Position numbers and translations under genes: made by a program. The notes beneath the pieces are model-generated. The model saw nothing but the letters and a program-made list of their open reading frames with translations. It made no database searches and was not told the DNA's origin. A stretch of 27,298 nt of DNA from assembly GCA_964195515.1 (NCBI GenBank), contig CAXMQO010000074.1:1-27298 (forward strand), in the 5' to 3' direction. Origin of the DNA: JAHEEL01 sp964195515 (lineage in GTDB: Bacteria > Actinomycetota > Acidimicrobiia > Spongiisociales > UBA5794). Numbering within the stretch: the stretch's first letter is position 1; each line of letters opens with the position of its first letter. This document shows, piece after piece, positions 16,861 to 23,902 of the stretch.

Positions 16861-16889
16861 ACCGCTCTGGCCATAGGACGTCATTCCGC

Positions 16890-16970
16890 TATCATGAGCG
16901 GGCGCTTCGTACGTGGAGCGTATGACCGCGCCGAGAGAGTCGGCTCGCCCACCACAAGTATTGAAGGATC
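16890..16970 (+). promoter_or_regulatory. Promoter -10 box and structured leader of rplU-rpmA
   Basis: TATCAT at 16890-16895 is a good -10 box; the -35 region (about 16867-16872) is poor. The likely leader of about 70 bases contains the perfect hairpin GCCGA-GAGAG-TCGGC (16930-16944), enclosed by a possible long-range GGGCG/CGCCC pairing (16899-16903 with 16946-16950). Ribosomal protein operons often have leaders bound by their own products; whether this one is such a site is inference. AAGGA lies just before the ATG. Confidence 0.45.
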
Positions 16971-17471
16971 ATGTACGCCATCATTCGCGCCGGCGGCAAG
17001 CAGGCCAAGGTCAAGGAGGGTGACGTTCTCGACGTCGAGCGCGTCAAAGCCGAAGGGGAAGTGACGTTCAAACCGCTCCTCATCGTCAACGACGATGGCA
17101 GCGTCATCTCAGACCGCGACGCTCTCGACAAACTGACCGTTACCACCGAGGTTGTCGGCGACTCCACCGGTCCGAAGATCGATATCTTCAAGTACAAGAA
17201 CAAGACCGGGTATCGACGTCGCGCCGGGCACCGTCAGAAGTACACCCGCCTCGAGGTGAAGAAGATCGAACTTCCTGCAGCCCGGAAGAAGGCTGAGAAG
17301 ACGCCGGTCGACTCCGCCGAGAAGTCTGAGGCGAAGAAGACTGAGAAGAAGTCGGCCGATTCCGCGAAGAAGTCTGAAGCGAAGAAGGCTGAGACGAAGA
17401 AGGCCGAGAAGAAGAAGCCCGAGAAGAAGTCGACCAACGCCGAGGCGAAGACCGAGACGAAGGAGGGCTGA
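16971..17471 (+). CDS. rplU: 50S ribosomal protein L21 with Lys/Glu/Ala-rich C-terminal extension
   Basis: Large-subunit protein that binds 23S rRNA. Residues 1-101 are a normal L21 (MYAIIRAGGKQAKVKEGDVL, then FKYKNKTGYRRRAGHRQKYT, the rRNA-binding region). Residues 102-166 are an extra, highly charged tail with repeated K-K-A-E-K and S-A-E/K-K-S-E-A-K-K blocks, probably disordered or helical. L21 is usually about 103 residues, so the tail adds over half its length. Such Lys/Ala/Glu tails occur on ribosomal proteins of several high-GC bacteria. The tail is repetitive at DNA level (GAAGAAG-type) and may vary in length between strains. rpmA follows after one base. Confidence 0.97.
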   Translation: MYAIIRAGGKQAKVKEGDVLDVERVKAEGEVTFKPLLIVNDDGSVISDRDALDKLTVTTEVVGDSTGPKIDIFKYKNKTGYRRRAGHRQKYTRLEVKKIELPAARKKAEKTPVDSAEKSEAKKTEKKSADSAKKSEAKKAETKKAEKKKPEKKSTNAEAKTETKEG

Positions 17472-17472
17472 G

Positions 17473-17730
17473 ATGTCCAAGACCAAGGCAGGCGGCTCAT
17501 CCAAGAACGGTCGCGATTCGGCAGCACAGAGACTCGGACCGAAAGTTTTTGACGGTCAGACCGTTCACTCAGGTGCGATCCTCGTCAGACAGCGCGGCAC
17601 GCGGATCCACCCCGGCAACAACGTTGGTCGCGGCGGTGACGACACCCTCTACGCGAAGGCCGAAGGCATCGTGCAATACGGCACAAAGCGCGGCCGCCGC
17701 CAGGTATCCGTCTATGAAGTGTCTGAGTAG
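17473..17730 (+). CDS. rpmA: 50S ribosomal protein L27
   Basis: Small subunit-interface protein whose N-terminus reaches the peptidyl-transferase centre. The 85-residue protein has the typical sequence SKTKAGGSSKNGRDSAAQRLG and GTRIHPGNNVGRGGDDTL. It has the short N-terminus that begins near the conserved KAGGS, without the longer cleaved leader seen in Firmicutes. ATG 17473 follows the rplU TGA with one base between, preceded by AAGGAGG within the end of rplU. The TAG stop is the first part of a repeat element. Confidence 0.98.
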   Translation: MSKTKAGGSSKNGRDSAAQRLGPKVFDGQTVHSGAILVRQRGTRIHPGNNVGRGGDDTLYAKAEGIVQYGTKRGRRQVSVYEVSE

Positions 17731-17852
17731 ATCAGCAGATCAGTAGCTGAATCGATCAGCCGCCGCCCCCACCGTTCGACCATGAGGGAAGGGTTGCTCC
17801 GAAGATCCGCCCCATCTGCCCTACTGCTCAACTGCTCTACCGGCCTACTGTT
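17728..17852. repeat. Intergenic element with opposing octamer arrays between rpmA and obgE
   Basis: The left array (17728-17759) reads in octamers TAGATCAG, CAGATCAG, TAGCTGAA, TCGATCAG. The right array (17821-17852) reads CTACTGCT, CAACTGCT, CTACCGGC, CTACTGTT, that is, AACAGTAG, GCCGGTAG, AGCAGTTG, AGCAGTAG on the other strand. The shared octamer consensus is close to RYCAGTAG, as in the element at 2014-2065. A 61-base unique centre separates the arrays. The left array includes the rpmA stop codon, and the right one ends 5 bases before the obgE ATG. Confidence 0.72.
17846..17851 (+). promoter_or_regulatory. Possible -10 box for leaderless obgE, inside the repeat unit
   Basis: TACTGT, part of the last octamer CTACTGTT, matches TANNNT and lies 6 bases before the obgE ATG. 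There is no Shine-Dalgarno sequence before this ATG. If used, the repeat array itself supplies the promoter of obgE-proB. Confidence 0.3.
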
Positions 17853-17857
17853 CTCCC

Positions 17858-19132
17858 ATGGCATCATTTGTTGACTCGGTACGTCTGTTCGCCCGCGGCG
17901 GTGCGGGCGGTGCAGGCGTCGCCTCATTCCAGAAGCGGATGGGCAAGCCGCGTGGTCGGCCCAATGGAGGAAACGGGGGGAGGGGCGGCGACGTCGTCCT
18001 CGTCGCGGACCCTCGAATCGGCACACTCCTGCGATACGATCGCAAGCCGCACTGGAAGGCCGGTGACGGTGACCACGCCGAAGGCGAACTCCGGAACGGG
18101 CGCAAAGGTGATGGCCTTGAGCTCCCTGTTCCGCTCGGCACGGTCGTTCGTGATGAGGACGGGCTGATGATTGCCGACCTTGTCGAAGCTGGTCAGCGCC
18201 ACGTTGTCGCTGAGGGTGGGCGTGGGGGCCGCGGCAACGCCTCCTTTGTCACGCCGGATCGGAGGGCGCCGTCGTTCGCCGAACAGGGGGAGTACGGCGA
18301 CGATCGGACGCTCCATCTCGAGTTGCAGCTCGCCGCCGACGGCGCGCTGATTGGTTTCCCCAACTCGGGGAAGAGCACGCTCGTTGCGAGCGTTTCTGCT
18401 GCGAAACCCAAGATCGCGGACTATCCGTTCACAACCCTCATTCCGCATCTCGGCGTGGTAGCTATCGACGGACGCGAGTTCGTGCTGGCCGACATCCCCG
18501 GTCTTATCGAGGGAGCAGCCGAGGGAAAAGGACTCGGCCACGAGTTCCTTCGGCACACAGAGCGTGCGCGCGTCCTTGTCGTGCTGCTCGACCCCTCAGA
18601 CCTTCAAGTCGACTCTCCGGAGCGCCAGTACGACGTCCTCGTTCATGAGCTCGAGTCCCACTCACCCGACCTGGCGGACCGACCCCGGGTGGTCGTTCTC
18701 AACAAGACGGATCTGCCCGGGAGCCATCAGACGGTGTGGGCGGACGAGCGGGGCCTCGAACTGTTCAAGATCTCGGGTGTGACCGGCGAAGGTGTCCCCG
18801 AGCTGTTGCACCGAATCGCCGATCTGACCGAGCTCGCCCAGCGAGTGGCGCCGGACCGGGAGAGCTTCGTGCTGCATCGGCCGCTGGGTGCCACCTTCAC
18901 GATCGAGCGGACGGTTGACGAATGGGTGGTTGCGGGGAGAACCGCCGAACGGGCCGTCAACCTCGACGATCTCACCAACCCGGATGCGGCCGACCTTGTG
19001 GCGAAGCGACTGGTTGGGACCGGCATCGACGGGGCGCTTCGAGAAGCGGGCGCAGAACCCGGTGACGATGTCCGTATCGGGGCTCTGGTCTTCACCTATG
19101 ACCCGGATGCGACCGAGGATCAAGCTTCGTGA
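17858..19132 (+). CDS. obgE: GTPase Obg/CgtA
   Basis: Essential GTPase for 50S maturation and growth control. The 424-residue protein has all three domains. The Gly-rich Obg domain covers about 1-158 (ARGGAGGAGVASFQKRMGKPRG, GGNGGRGGDVVLVADP). The G domain has G1 GFPNSGKST (166-174), G2 around YPFTT, G3 DIPGLIEGA and G4 NKTD. The C-terminal OCT domain is present (DEWVVAGRTAERAVNLDDLT), as in actinobacterial and Firmicute Obg. ATG 17858 opens the Obg domain at the expected residue but has no ribosome site. The stop overlaps the proB start. Confidence 0.97.
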   Translation: MASFVDSVRLFARGGAGGAGVASFQKRMGKPRGRPNGGNGGRGGDVVLVADPRIGTLLRYDRKPHWKAGDGDHAEGELRNGRKGDGLELPVPLGTVVRDEDGLMIADLVEAGQRHVVAEGGRGGRGNASFVTPDRRAPSFAEQGEYGDDRTLHLELQLAADGALIGFPNSGKSTLVASVSAAKPKIADYPFTTLIPHLGVVAIDGREFVLADIPGLIEGAAEGKGLGHEFLRHTERARVLVVLLDPSDLQVDSPERQYDVLVHELESHSPDLADRPRVVVLNKTDLPGSHQTVWADERGLELFKISGVTGEGVPELLHRIADLTELAQRVAPDRESFVLHRPLGATFTIERTVDEWVVAGRTAERAVNLDDLTNPDAADLVAKRLVGTGIDGALREAGAEPGDDVRIGALVFTYDPDATEDQAS

Positions 19133-20229
19133 GACATCCCATTGAGTCGGGTCGACCGATCGTCGTCAAGATCGGCTCCTCCAGTTTGACGACGAGCGGT
19201 GGTCTTATCGACGCGGAAGCGATCGATCGCGTCGTCTCCCAGATCGCCTGGCTCCGCCACACCGGTCACCCGCCCGTGCTCGTGAGTTCGGGCGCGGTCG
19301 CTGCCGGGCTTCCGGCGCTGGGTGTCATCGAGCGCCCCAGCGATTTGCCGGGACTTCAGGCTGCCGCGGCGGTTGGCCAGAGCAGGCTCATGGAGCGCTA
19401 CTCGCAAGCGTTTGCGAAGCACGATCTCGTCGTCGGTCAGGTGCTCTTGACCCGTGACGTTCTCGCCGGTCGCGAGCCACACCTCCACGCACGAGCAGCG
19501 CTTGATCGCTTGCTGAGTCTCGGCGTCGTTCCCGTCGTCAACGAGAACGACACTATCGCCGTCGACGAACTCAAGTTCGGGGACAACGACCGTCTCGCTG
19601 CGATTGTCTCGCATCTCGTAGGGGCGGACCTCCTCGTCATTCTCACCGACACTCCGGGCCTCTACGCCCACGATCCGCGCCTCGTTGCCGAGCCGGAACT
19701 GCTCAGCGCCGTTCGGCACACCGATGAGGTTCTCGACGGCCTCCGCAGCGGCGGGAGCGTCGGGTCCTTCGGATCGGGCGGAGTTGCGACGAAGGTCGCC
19801 GCAGCACGCATGGCTGCGTTCTCGGGCATCCCGACGGTCGTTGCCGCTGCAACCGATCCGAACGCCGTTCGACAGGCCGTCACGGGTGAGGACATTGGAA
19901 CCTGGGTTGAACCACGGGCGTCGAGTCTCGGAGCGAGACGACTCTGGATTGCATTCAGCCTCCCGTCGCTCGGTGTCCTTACTGTGGACGATGGTGCCGT
20001 CGCAGCACTCGTCGACGACGGTCGCTCCCTCCTCGCCGCCGGTGTCATTGGAGTGAAGGGCGAGTTCGCTCGGGGCGATGCCGTTGAGATTCATGACAAT
20101 GCCGGCCGCCTGATCGGAAAGGGATTGGCCGGACTCTCCGGGTCCACGCTGCGCGAGGTCCTCGGCCGCCACACGTCGATCGCAGGCGGTGCCGCTGTTC
20201 ACCGGGACGATCTGATCGTCCTCGCCTAG
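19129..20229 (+). CDS. proB: Glutamate 5-kinase
   Basis: First step of proline synthesis: phosphorylation of glutamate by ATP. The 366-residue protein has the amino-acid kinase domain (VVKIGSSSLTT near residue 10, VSSGAVAAG, VVNENDTIAVDELKFGDNDRLAA, ILTDTPGLY) and a C-terminal PUA domain (about 275-366; GVIGVKGEFARGDAVEI). The translation start GTG 19129 overlaps the obgE TGA (GTGA), indicating coupling. obg-proB is a classic actinobacterial pairing. The partner proA is not in this window. Confidence 0.97.
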   Translation: MRHPIESGRPIVVKIGSSSLTTSGGLIDAEAIDRVVSQIAWLRHTGHPPVLVSSGAVAAGLPALGVIERPSDLPGLQAAAAVGQSRLMERYSQAFAKHDLVVGQVLLTRDVLAGREPHLHARAALDRLLSLGVVPVVNENDTIAVDELKFGDNDRLAAIVSHLVGADLLVILTDTPGLYAHDPRLVAEPELLSAVRHTDEVLDGLRSGGSVGSFGSGGVATKVAAARMAAFSGIPTVVAAATDPNAVRQAVTGEDIGTWVEPRASSLGARRLWIAFSLPSLGVLTVDDGAVAALVDDGRSLLAAGVIGVKGEFARGDAVEIHDNAGRLIGKGLAGLSGSTLREVLGRHTSIAGGAAVHRDDLIVLA

Positions 20230-20243
20230 GAACCCGTTCCTAG
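20226..20243. repeat. Perfect inverted repeat at the proB stop
   Basis: CTAGGAAC (20226-20233) and GTTCCTAG (20236-20243) are perfect inverted copies separated by CC. It contains the proB stop codon. It may act as a protein-binding dyad or weak terminator hairpin. It lies in the -35 to -20 region of the possible leaderless promoter of the next gene (TACGCT, 20251-20256). Confidence 0.5.
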
Positions 20244-20250
20244 CGCCGAC

Positions 20251-20256
20251 TACGCT
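20251..20256 (+). promoter_or_regulatory. Possible -10 box for a leaderless MoxR-type gene
   Basis: TACGCT fits TANNNT and ends 6 bases before the ATG at 20263, which has no ribosome site. The perfect dyad at 20226-20243 sits directly upstream. Confidence 0.35.
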
Positions 20257-20262
20257 CGCCGG

Positions 20263-21126
20263 ATGGATACATTCGACAGTCCGGACGCGGTCGCTGGAGC
20301 CCTCCGATCGGTCGGGTATCTCCCCGATCCGACGATTGCCCAAGTGGTGTTCCTGGCACATCGTCTCGAGAAGCCGATCCTGGCGGAGGGTCCAGCCGGT
20401 GTTGGCAAGACCGCGCTGGCGCTGGCGATCGCCGAGGCTGCCGGGCGCCGTCTCGTGCGGCTCCAATGCTACGAGGGGCTCGACGAGTCGAAGGCACTGT
20501 ATGAGTGGAACTACCACAAGCAGCTTCTCCGGCTCCAGCGCGATGAGGGGAAGGAATGGGATGACCTCCAGGAGGGGATCTTCAGCGAGTCGTTCCTTCT
20601 CAGCCGTCCGCTCCTCGAGGCGATCCGCTCCGAAGACCCCGTTGTGTTGCTCATTGACGAAGTCGATCGGGTCGAGGTGGAGACCGAGGCGCTCCTGCTT
20701 GAGATGCTCGACACCTTTCAGGTGACAATCCCGGAACTTGGGACGATCACGTCGGCGACGAAGCCCGTCGTTGTCCTCACGTCGAACAACACGAGAGAGC
20801 TCTCAGAGGCGTTGAAGCGGCGCTGCCTCTACCTCCATCTCGACTATCCGACCATCGAGCGAGAGCGCGAGATTCTGCGATCTCGCGTCCCGGACCTGGA
20901 CGAGGCGATGGCGCTTCGGATCGCTGAGACCGTCGCGTCGATCCGAATGATCGAGATGCGCAAGCGACCGTCGGTGAGCGAATCGCTGGACTGGGCCCGG
21001 GCACTGCTGGCTCTCGGCCTGGACGTCGATAGTGAAGCGACCATCGAGACACTCAACGTCCTCCTCAAGCACCGTGCGGACATCGAGAGAGTCGCGGAGC
21101 AGCTTCGAGTGGTGGGCGACCGGTGA
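20263..21126 (+). CDS. MoxR-type AAA+ ATPase (CoxD-like)
   Basis: A 287-residue AAA+ protein of the MoxR family, which works as a chaperone together with a VWA-domain partner. Walker A is GPAGVGKT (43-50) and Walker B is LLIDEVD (130-136). A family-specific segment, LQCYEGLDESKALYEWNYHKQ (about 67-87), is typical of the CoxD-like subgroup. The sensor-1 Asn and arginine-finger region are in TSNNTRELSEALKRRCLY. The next gene overlaps by 4 bases and encodes the VWA partner. In carbon monoxide dehydrogenase clusters such a pair helps mature the metal centre. No coxL, coxM or coxS gene is visible here, so the client is unknown and the cox names are not assigned. Confidence 0.9.
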   Translation: MDTFDSPDAVAGALRSVGYLPDPTIAQVVFLAHRLEKPILAEGPAGVGKTALALAIAEAAGRRLVRLQCYEGLDESKALYEWNYHKQLLRLQRDEGKEWDDLQEGIFSESFLLSRPLLEAIRSEDPVVLLIDEVDRVEVETEALLLEMLDTFQVTIPELGTITSATKPVVVLTSNNTRELSEALKRRCLYLHLDYPTIEREREILRSRVPDLDEAMALRIAETVASIRMIEMRKRPSVSESLDWARALLALGLDVDSEATIETLNVLLKHRADIERVAEQLRVVGDR

Positions 21127-22484
21127 TCGATCGGCTCGCCGCGTTTGCAGAAGAACTCCGGGCGATCGGAATCCCGGTATCGATGGTCGAGGTCATTGAT
21201 GCTGCCGAGGCGATGGATCACGTCGACCTCAGCACCAGTGATGGCCTCAGGGCAGCGCTCGGAGCCACGATGGTCAAGAGTGGTCGACACCGTGACGCCT
21301 TCGACCGTGCATTCGACGTCTTTTTCGAGCTTGGTGGCGCCGGACAGCCTCTCCTGCGGGAAGGGTTCGATGCCGCTCGGGATGCGGACGGCCTGGTGCC
21401 TTCCATTGCTGATGCGTTGAACCGTGACGACCGCGATCGTCTTCTCGAACTCATCCGGGAGGCGGTTCAGCGATTCGGGCAACTGGAAGCGGGTCGATCC
21501 GGTGGTAGCTCCTATCACGCTTACCGCGTGCTTCGCAGACTTGATCCGGATGCGATCCGGGATCTGTTGATCCGCTCCGCCGGTCAACGTGGGGGCACGC
21601 TCGATGATCGTCTCGCTGCGGACCGGGCCGATCGACGTATCCGGACCCTCCGAGAAGAGGTGCATCGTGAGGCGTTGCGCAGACTCGTCGAAGAGCGGGG
21701 CGTAGCGTCGGTCGCCCGATCCGTGAGGGGACCACTCGTCGAGGACCTCGATCTCCAGCATGCGACCGTCGGCGAAATCAAGGCGATCGAGCAAGCGATC
21801 GCACCACTCGCACGCAAACTGGCGACCCGCCTCTCACAGCGGCGACGCCATGGACACCGGGGCCGGCTCGACGTGCGGGGAACGATCCGACGATCCCTTG
21901 CACATGGTGGCGTGCTTGTCGAGCCCCGGTTCCGGAAGCCACGCGTCGCGAAGCCGCAGATTGTGTTGCTGTGCGACACATCCGGGTCGATGGCGACGTT
22001 CTCACGCTTCACACTCCAAATCACTCATACGATCGTCTCGGAACTGTCGGGCGTTCGCTCATTCGTCTTTGTGGAAGGGGTCGACGAGGTCACCGGCCTG
22101 TTCGGGTCGGACCAGGACTTCGATGCGTCACTGAGACGGATAGCCACCGCTGCCGACGTCTATCGCGGGGACGGACATTCCGACTACGGAGCATCCTTTG
22201 CCGAGTTCACCGATCGATATCTCGACTCGGTGGCTCCACGCACCACGGTCATCGTCACCGGCGACGCCAGGACGAACTTCCGCACTCCGGCCGTCGACCG
22301 TTTCCAGATCATCGCGGATCGAGCGAGGGCTGTCTTCTGGCTGAACCCCGAGCCTGAGCGCTTCTGGGATACCGGCGACTCCGTGATGGGGGCGTATGCC
22401 TCCCGATGCGACCGTGTCGAGGAGGTTCGTTCGCTCCGCCAGCTGGAGGGATTCATCGAACGAGCCGCCCTTCCGATTGAATGA
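21123..22484 (+). CDS. VWA-containing CoxE-like protein
   Basis: A 453-residue cytoplasmic protein with no signal peptide or membrane segment. The N-terminal two thirds is helical and Arg-rich. The C-terminal von Willebrand A domain starts near residue 278; its metal site DTSGS (285-289, the DxSxS motif) is intact, and further residues follow at VIVTGDARTNFR. The start GTG overlaps the stop of the AAA+ gene (GTGA), so both are made together. This is the standard MoxR-VWA chaperone pair. The substrate is not encoded nearby, and a general role in metal-enzyme maturation is inference from CoxDE. Confidence 0.9.
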   Translation: MIDRLAAFAEELRAIGIPVSMVEVIDAAEAMDHVDLSTSDGLRAALGATMVKSGRHRDAFDRAFDVFFELGGAGQPLLREGFDAARDADGLVPSIADALNRDDRDRLLELIREAVQRFGQLEAGRSGGSSYHAYRVLRRLDPDAIRDLLIRSAGQRGGTLDDRLAADRADRRIRTLREEVHREALRRLVEERGVASVARSVRGPLVEDLDLQHATVGEIKAIEQAIAPLARKLATRLSQRRRHGHRGRLDVRGTIRRSLAHGGVLVEPRFRKPRVAKPQIVLLCDTSGSMATFSRFTLQITHTIVSELSGVRSFVFVEGVDEVTGLFGSDQDFDASLRRIATAADVYRGDGHSDYGASFAEFTDRYLDSVAPRTTVIVTGDARTNFRTPAVDRFQIIADRARAVFWLNPEPERFWDTGDSVMGAYASRCDRVEEVRSLRQLEGFIERAALPIE

Positions 22485-22756
22485 CCGTCTCGCTCCGGAC
22501 CGTCGCCTCGCCTTGCAGGGGCCATGTTGCGGGTGTGGTGAGCGGGGACCATCCGGTGTGAAGGTCATCGATCTGATTGAGATTCGCCGTTCGGGTCCTT
22601 TTCGGCCCCGAATGACTCCGGGAATTGGTGTCGCCCTTGCGGGCGGCGCTGTCTTGTAGGTCTTGCGACCTGTTTGGTTCAACTATCGGTGGTCGTCGGC
22701 CGATGACCTAGGTGCGGGCGTAGCCCCATCCAACGGTCGATTCCATAGGGAGAATC
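22485..22756 (+). ncRNA. Hairpin-rich non-coding region, candidate structured leader or small RNA
   Basis: No convincing gene lies in these 272 bases. Several hairpins stand in series. TTCGGG...CCCGAA with an inner CC/GG pair occupies 22590-22612. GTCGCCC-TTGC-GGGCGGC lies at 22630-22647 with one G-U pair. AGGTC-TTGC-GACCT is at 22658-22671, with the same TTGC loop. GGTC...GACC spans 22691-22707, and GGGC-GTA-GCCC spans 22716-22726. The response-regulator gene starts 30 bases later. The series could be the leader of that gene, a terminator region of the previous operon, or a small RNA. It does not match a riboswitch class I can name. Confidence 0.4.
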
Positions 22757-23143
22757 GTGGCCAGAATCATCTCCATTGAAGACTCACCAGTGCTCCAGCG
22801 ACTCCTCGAGATCACTATGCGGGGCACGGGCATCGAAGTGGAGTCGTACCTCGATGGTTCCGGCGGTCTGGCGGCAGCGCTGGAGGACCCACCGGATCTG
22901 ATCGTCCTCGATCTCGGCTTGCCGGATATGTCCGGATGGCAGGTTCTTGATCGGCTCCGCGCCGAGTCGGCGACCTTTGAGACACCGGTCGTCATCACTA
23001 CGGGTGAGAGCTGGGGGACCGTCGCCGAGCGAGCGGCGATGTACGAAGCCGTGACCCTCGAGAAGCCATACACCGGTGCCGTACTCCGGGAGACGATTCT
23101 CGTGCTGATGAACGCACGGTCCGTGGCCAAATCGCCGACGTAA
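22757..23143 (+). CDS. Single-domain response regulator (CheY-like receiver)
   Basis: A 128-residue stand-alone receiver domain without an output domain. The acidic pair Glu8-Asp9, the phospho-acceptor Asp52 (LIVLDLGLPDMSGW), Thr81/Thr82 and Lys103 (LEKPYTG) form a complete phosphorylation site, so it should be active in phosphotransfer. It begins at GTG 22757, 3 bases after GGGAGAAT-type purines. No histidine kinase gene is nearby, so its kinase is encoded elsewhere. The target is unknown; such proteins act by protein-protein contact. A short CCC/GGG hairpin follows the stop (23142-23157) and might be a weak terminator. Confidence 0.93.
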   Translation: MARIISIEDSPVLQRLLEITMRGTGIEVESYLDGSGGLAAALEDPPDLIVLDLGLPDMSGWQVLDRLRAESATFETPVVITTGESWGTVAERAAMYEAVTLEKPYTGAVLRETILVLMNARSVAKSPT

Positions 23144-23206
23144 CCCTTCACGGGGGTTCCGTCATCCGGTAGGTTGTCGGTGGTGCGGTGACGGCGATGG
23201 AGTACC

Positions 23207-23902
23207 GTGTTTTCGCTTCTCGTGGCCGTCCTCGTGGCGACGTCGGTCGCCTCGCCCTCGTGCGCCGCGCCGGCCTGGCCCGTGTCCGGCGAGGTCATTC
23301 GCGAATTCCTACCGACCGGCCGATACAGCGGCCACTGGGGCATCGACATTGCCGCTCCCGTCGACACGCCGATCCGTGCAGCCGACGACGGCTATGTCTC
23401 CTTCAGCGGGGTGGTCGTAGGAAACCGGACCGTCGCGGTCAACCACGGCGGTTTGAGGACTTCGTACTCGTATCTTTCCCGGAGATCGGTAGAGAAGGGA
23501 GAGAGGGTCCGGCTCGGAGATGTCGTCGGGGCGATTGGAATTCACGATGGGAGGGTCGCCCTCCACTTCTCGGTGCGCATCGGTGACCGCTACGTCGATC
23601 CGCAAATCGCACTGCGCTGTACCAAGGAACCGTCGGGTGCGTTGTGGCTGCGCGCCATGGTGCCGGGGAGCCCGTATCCTGGGCGCCATGCGAGCCATCT
23701 TCGGCGGTACATTCGACCCACCCCACTTCGCTCATCTTGCTGCCGGCGAGACCGCTCACGATCAGCTCGACGTCGACACGGTCACCTTCATTCCCGCCGG
23801 ACGTCCCTGGCAGAAGGCCGGAGAGGACGTATCCGAAGCCCGCCACCGGCTTCGGATGACCGAATTGGCGGTCGACGCAATCGAGTACTTCACGGTCGAT
23901 GA
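23207..23902 (+). CDS. Secreted M23-family (LytM-like) protein with degenerate active site
   Basis: Probably exported: residues 1-21 (MFSLLVAVLVATSVASPSCAA) form a signal peptide. A compact M23/LytM domain covers about 25-135. The zinc-binding HxxxD is present (His43, Asp47 in GHWGIDIAAP). The His of the usual Y-x-H-L motif is Tyr89 (TSYSYLS). The H-x-H motif is A118-L-H120, so one zinc His remains but both catalytic histidines are missing. It may be a non-catalytic regulator, as EnvC- and NlpD-type LytM factors are, rather than a hydrolase. Beyond residue ~150 the frame runs on out of phase through the start of nadD, giving a low-complexity Arg/Ser-rich tail to 231 residues. That tail is doubtful. 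Start GTG 23207 was chosen because it opens the signal peptide. Confidence 0.72.
   Translation: MFSLLVAVLVATSVASPSCAAPAWPVSGEVIREFLPTGRYSGHWGIDIAAPVDTPIRAADDGYVSFSGVVVGNRTVAVNHGGLRTSYSYLSRRSVEKGERVRLGDVVGAIGIHDGRVALHFSVRIGDRYVDPQIALRCTKEPSGALWLRAMVPGSPYPGRHASHLRRYIRPTPLRSSCCRRDRSRSARRRHGHLHSRRTSLAEGRRGRIRSPPPASDDRIGGRRNRVLHGR
23675..23680 (+). promoter_or_regulatory. Possible -10 box for a leaderless nadD transcript
   Basis: TATCCT matches TANNNT and lies 7 bases before the nadD ATG. No ribosome site precedes that ATG. The box lies inside the M23-like reading frame. Confidence 0.4.

Noticed and set aside
22558..22659. 33-codon reading frame from GTG 22558 ending in a hydrophobic stretch
   Set aside because: It has no ribosome site and is crossed by stable hairpins, so structure explains the sequence better than coding.
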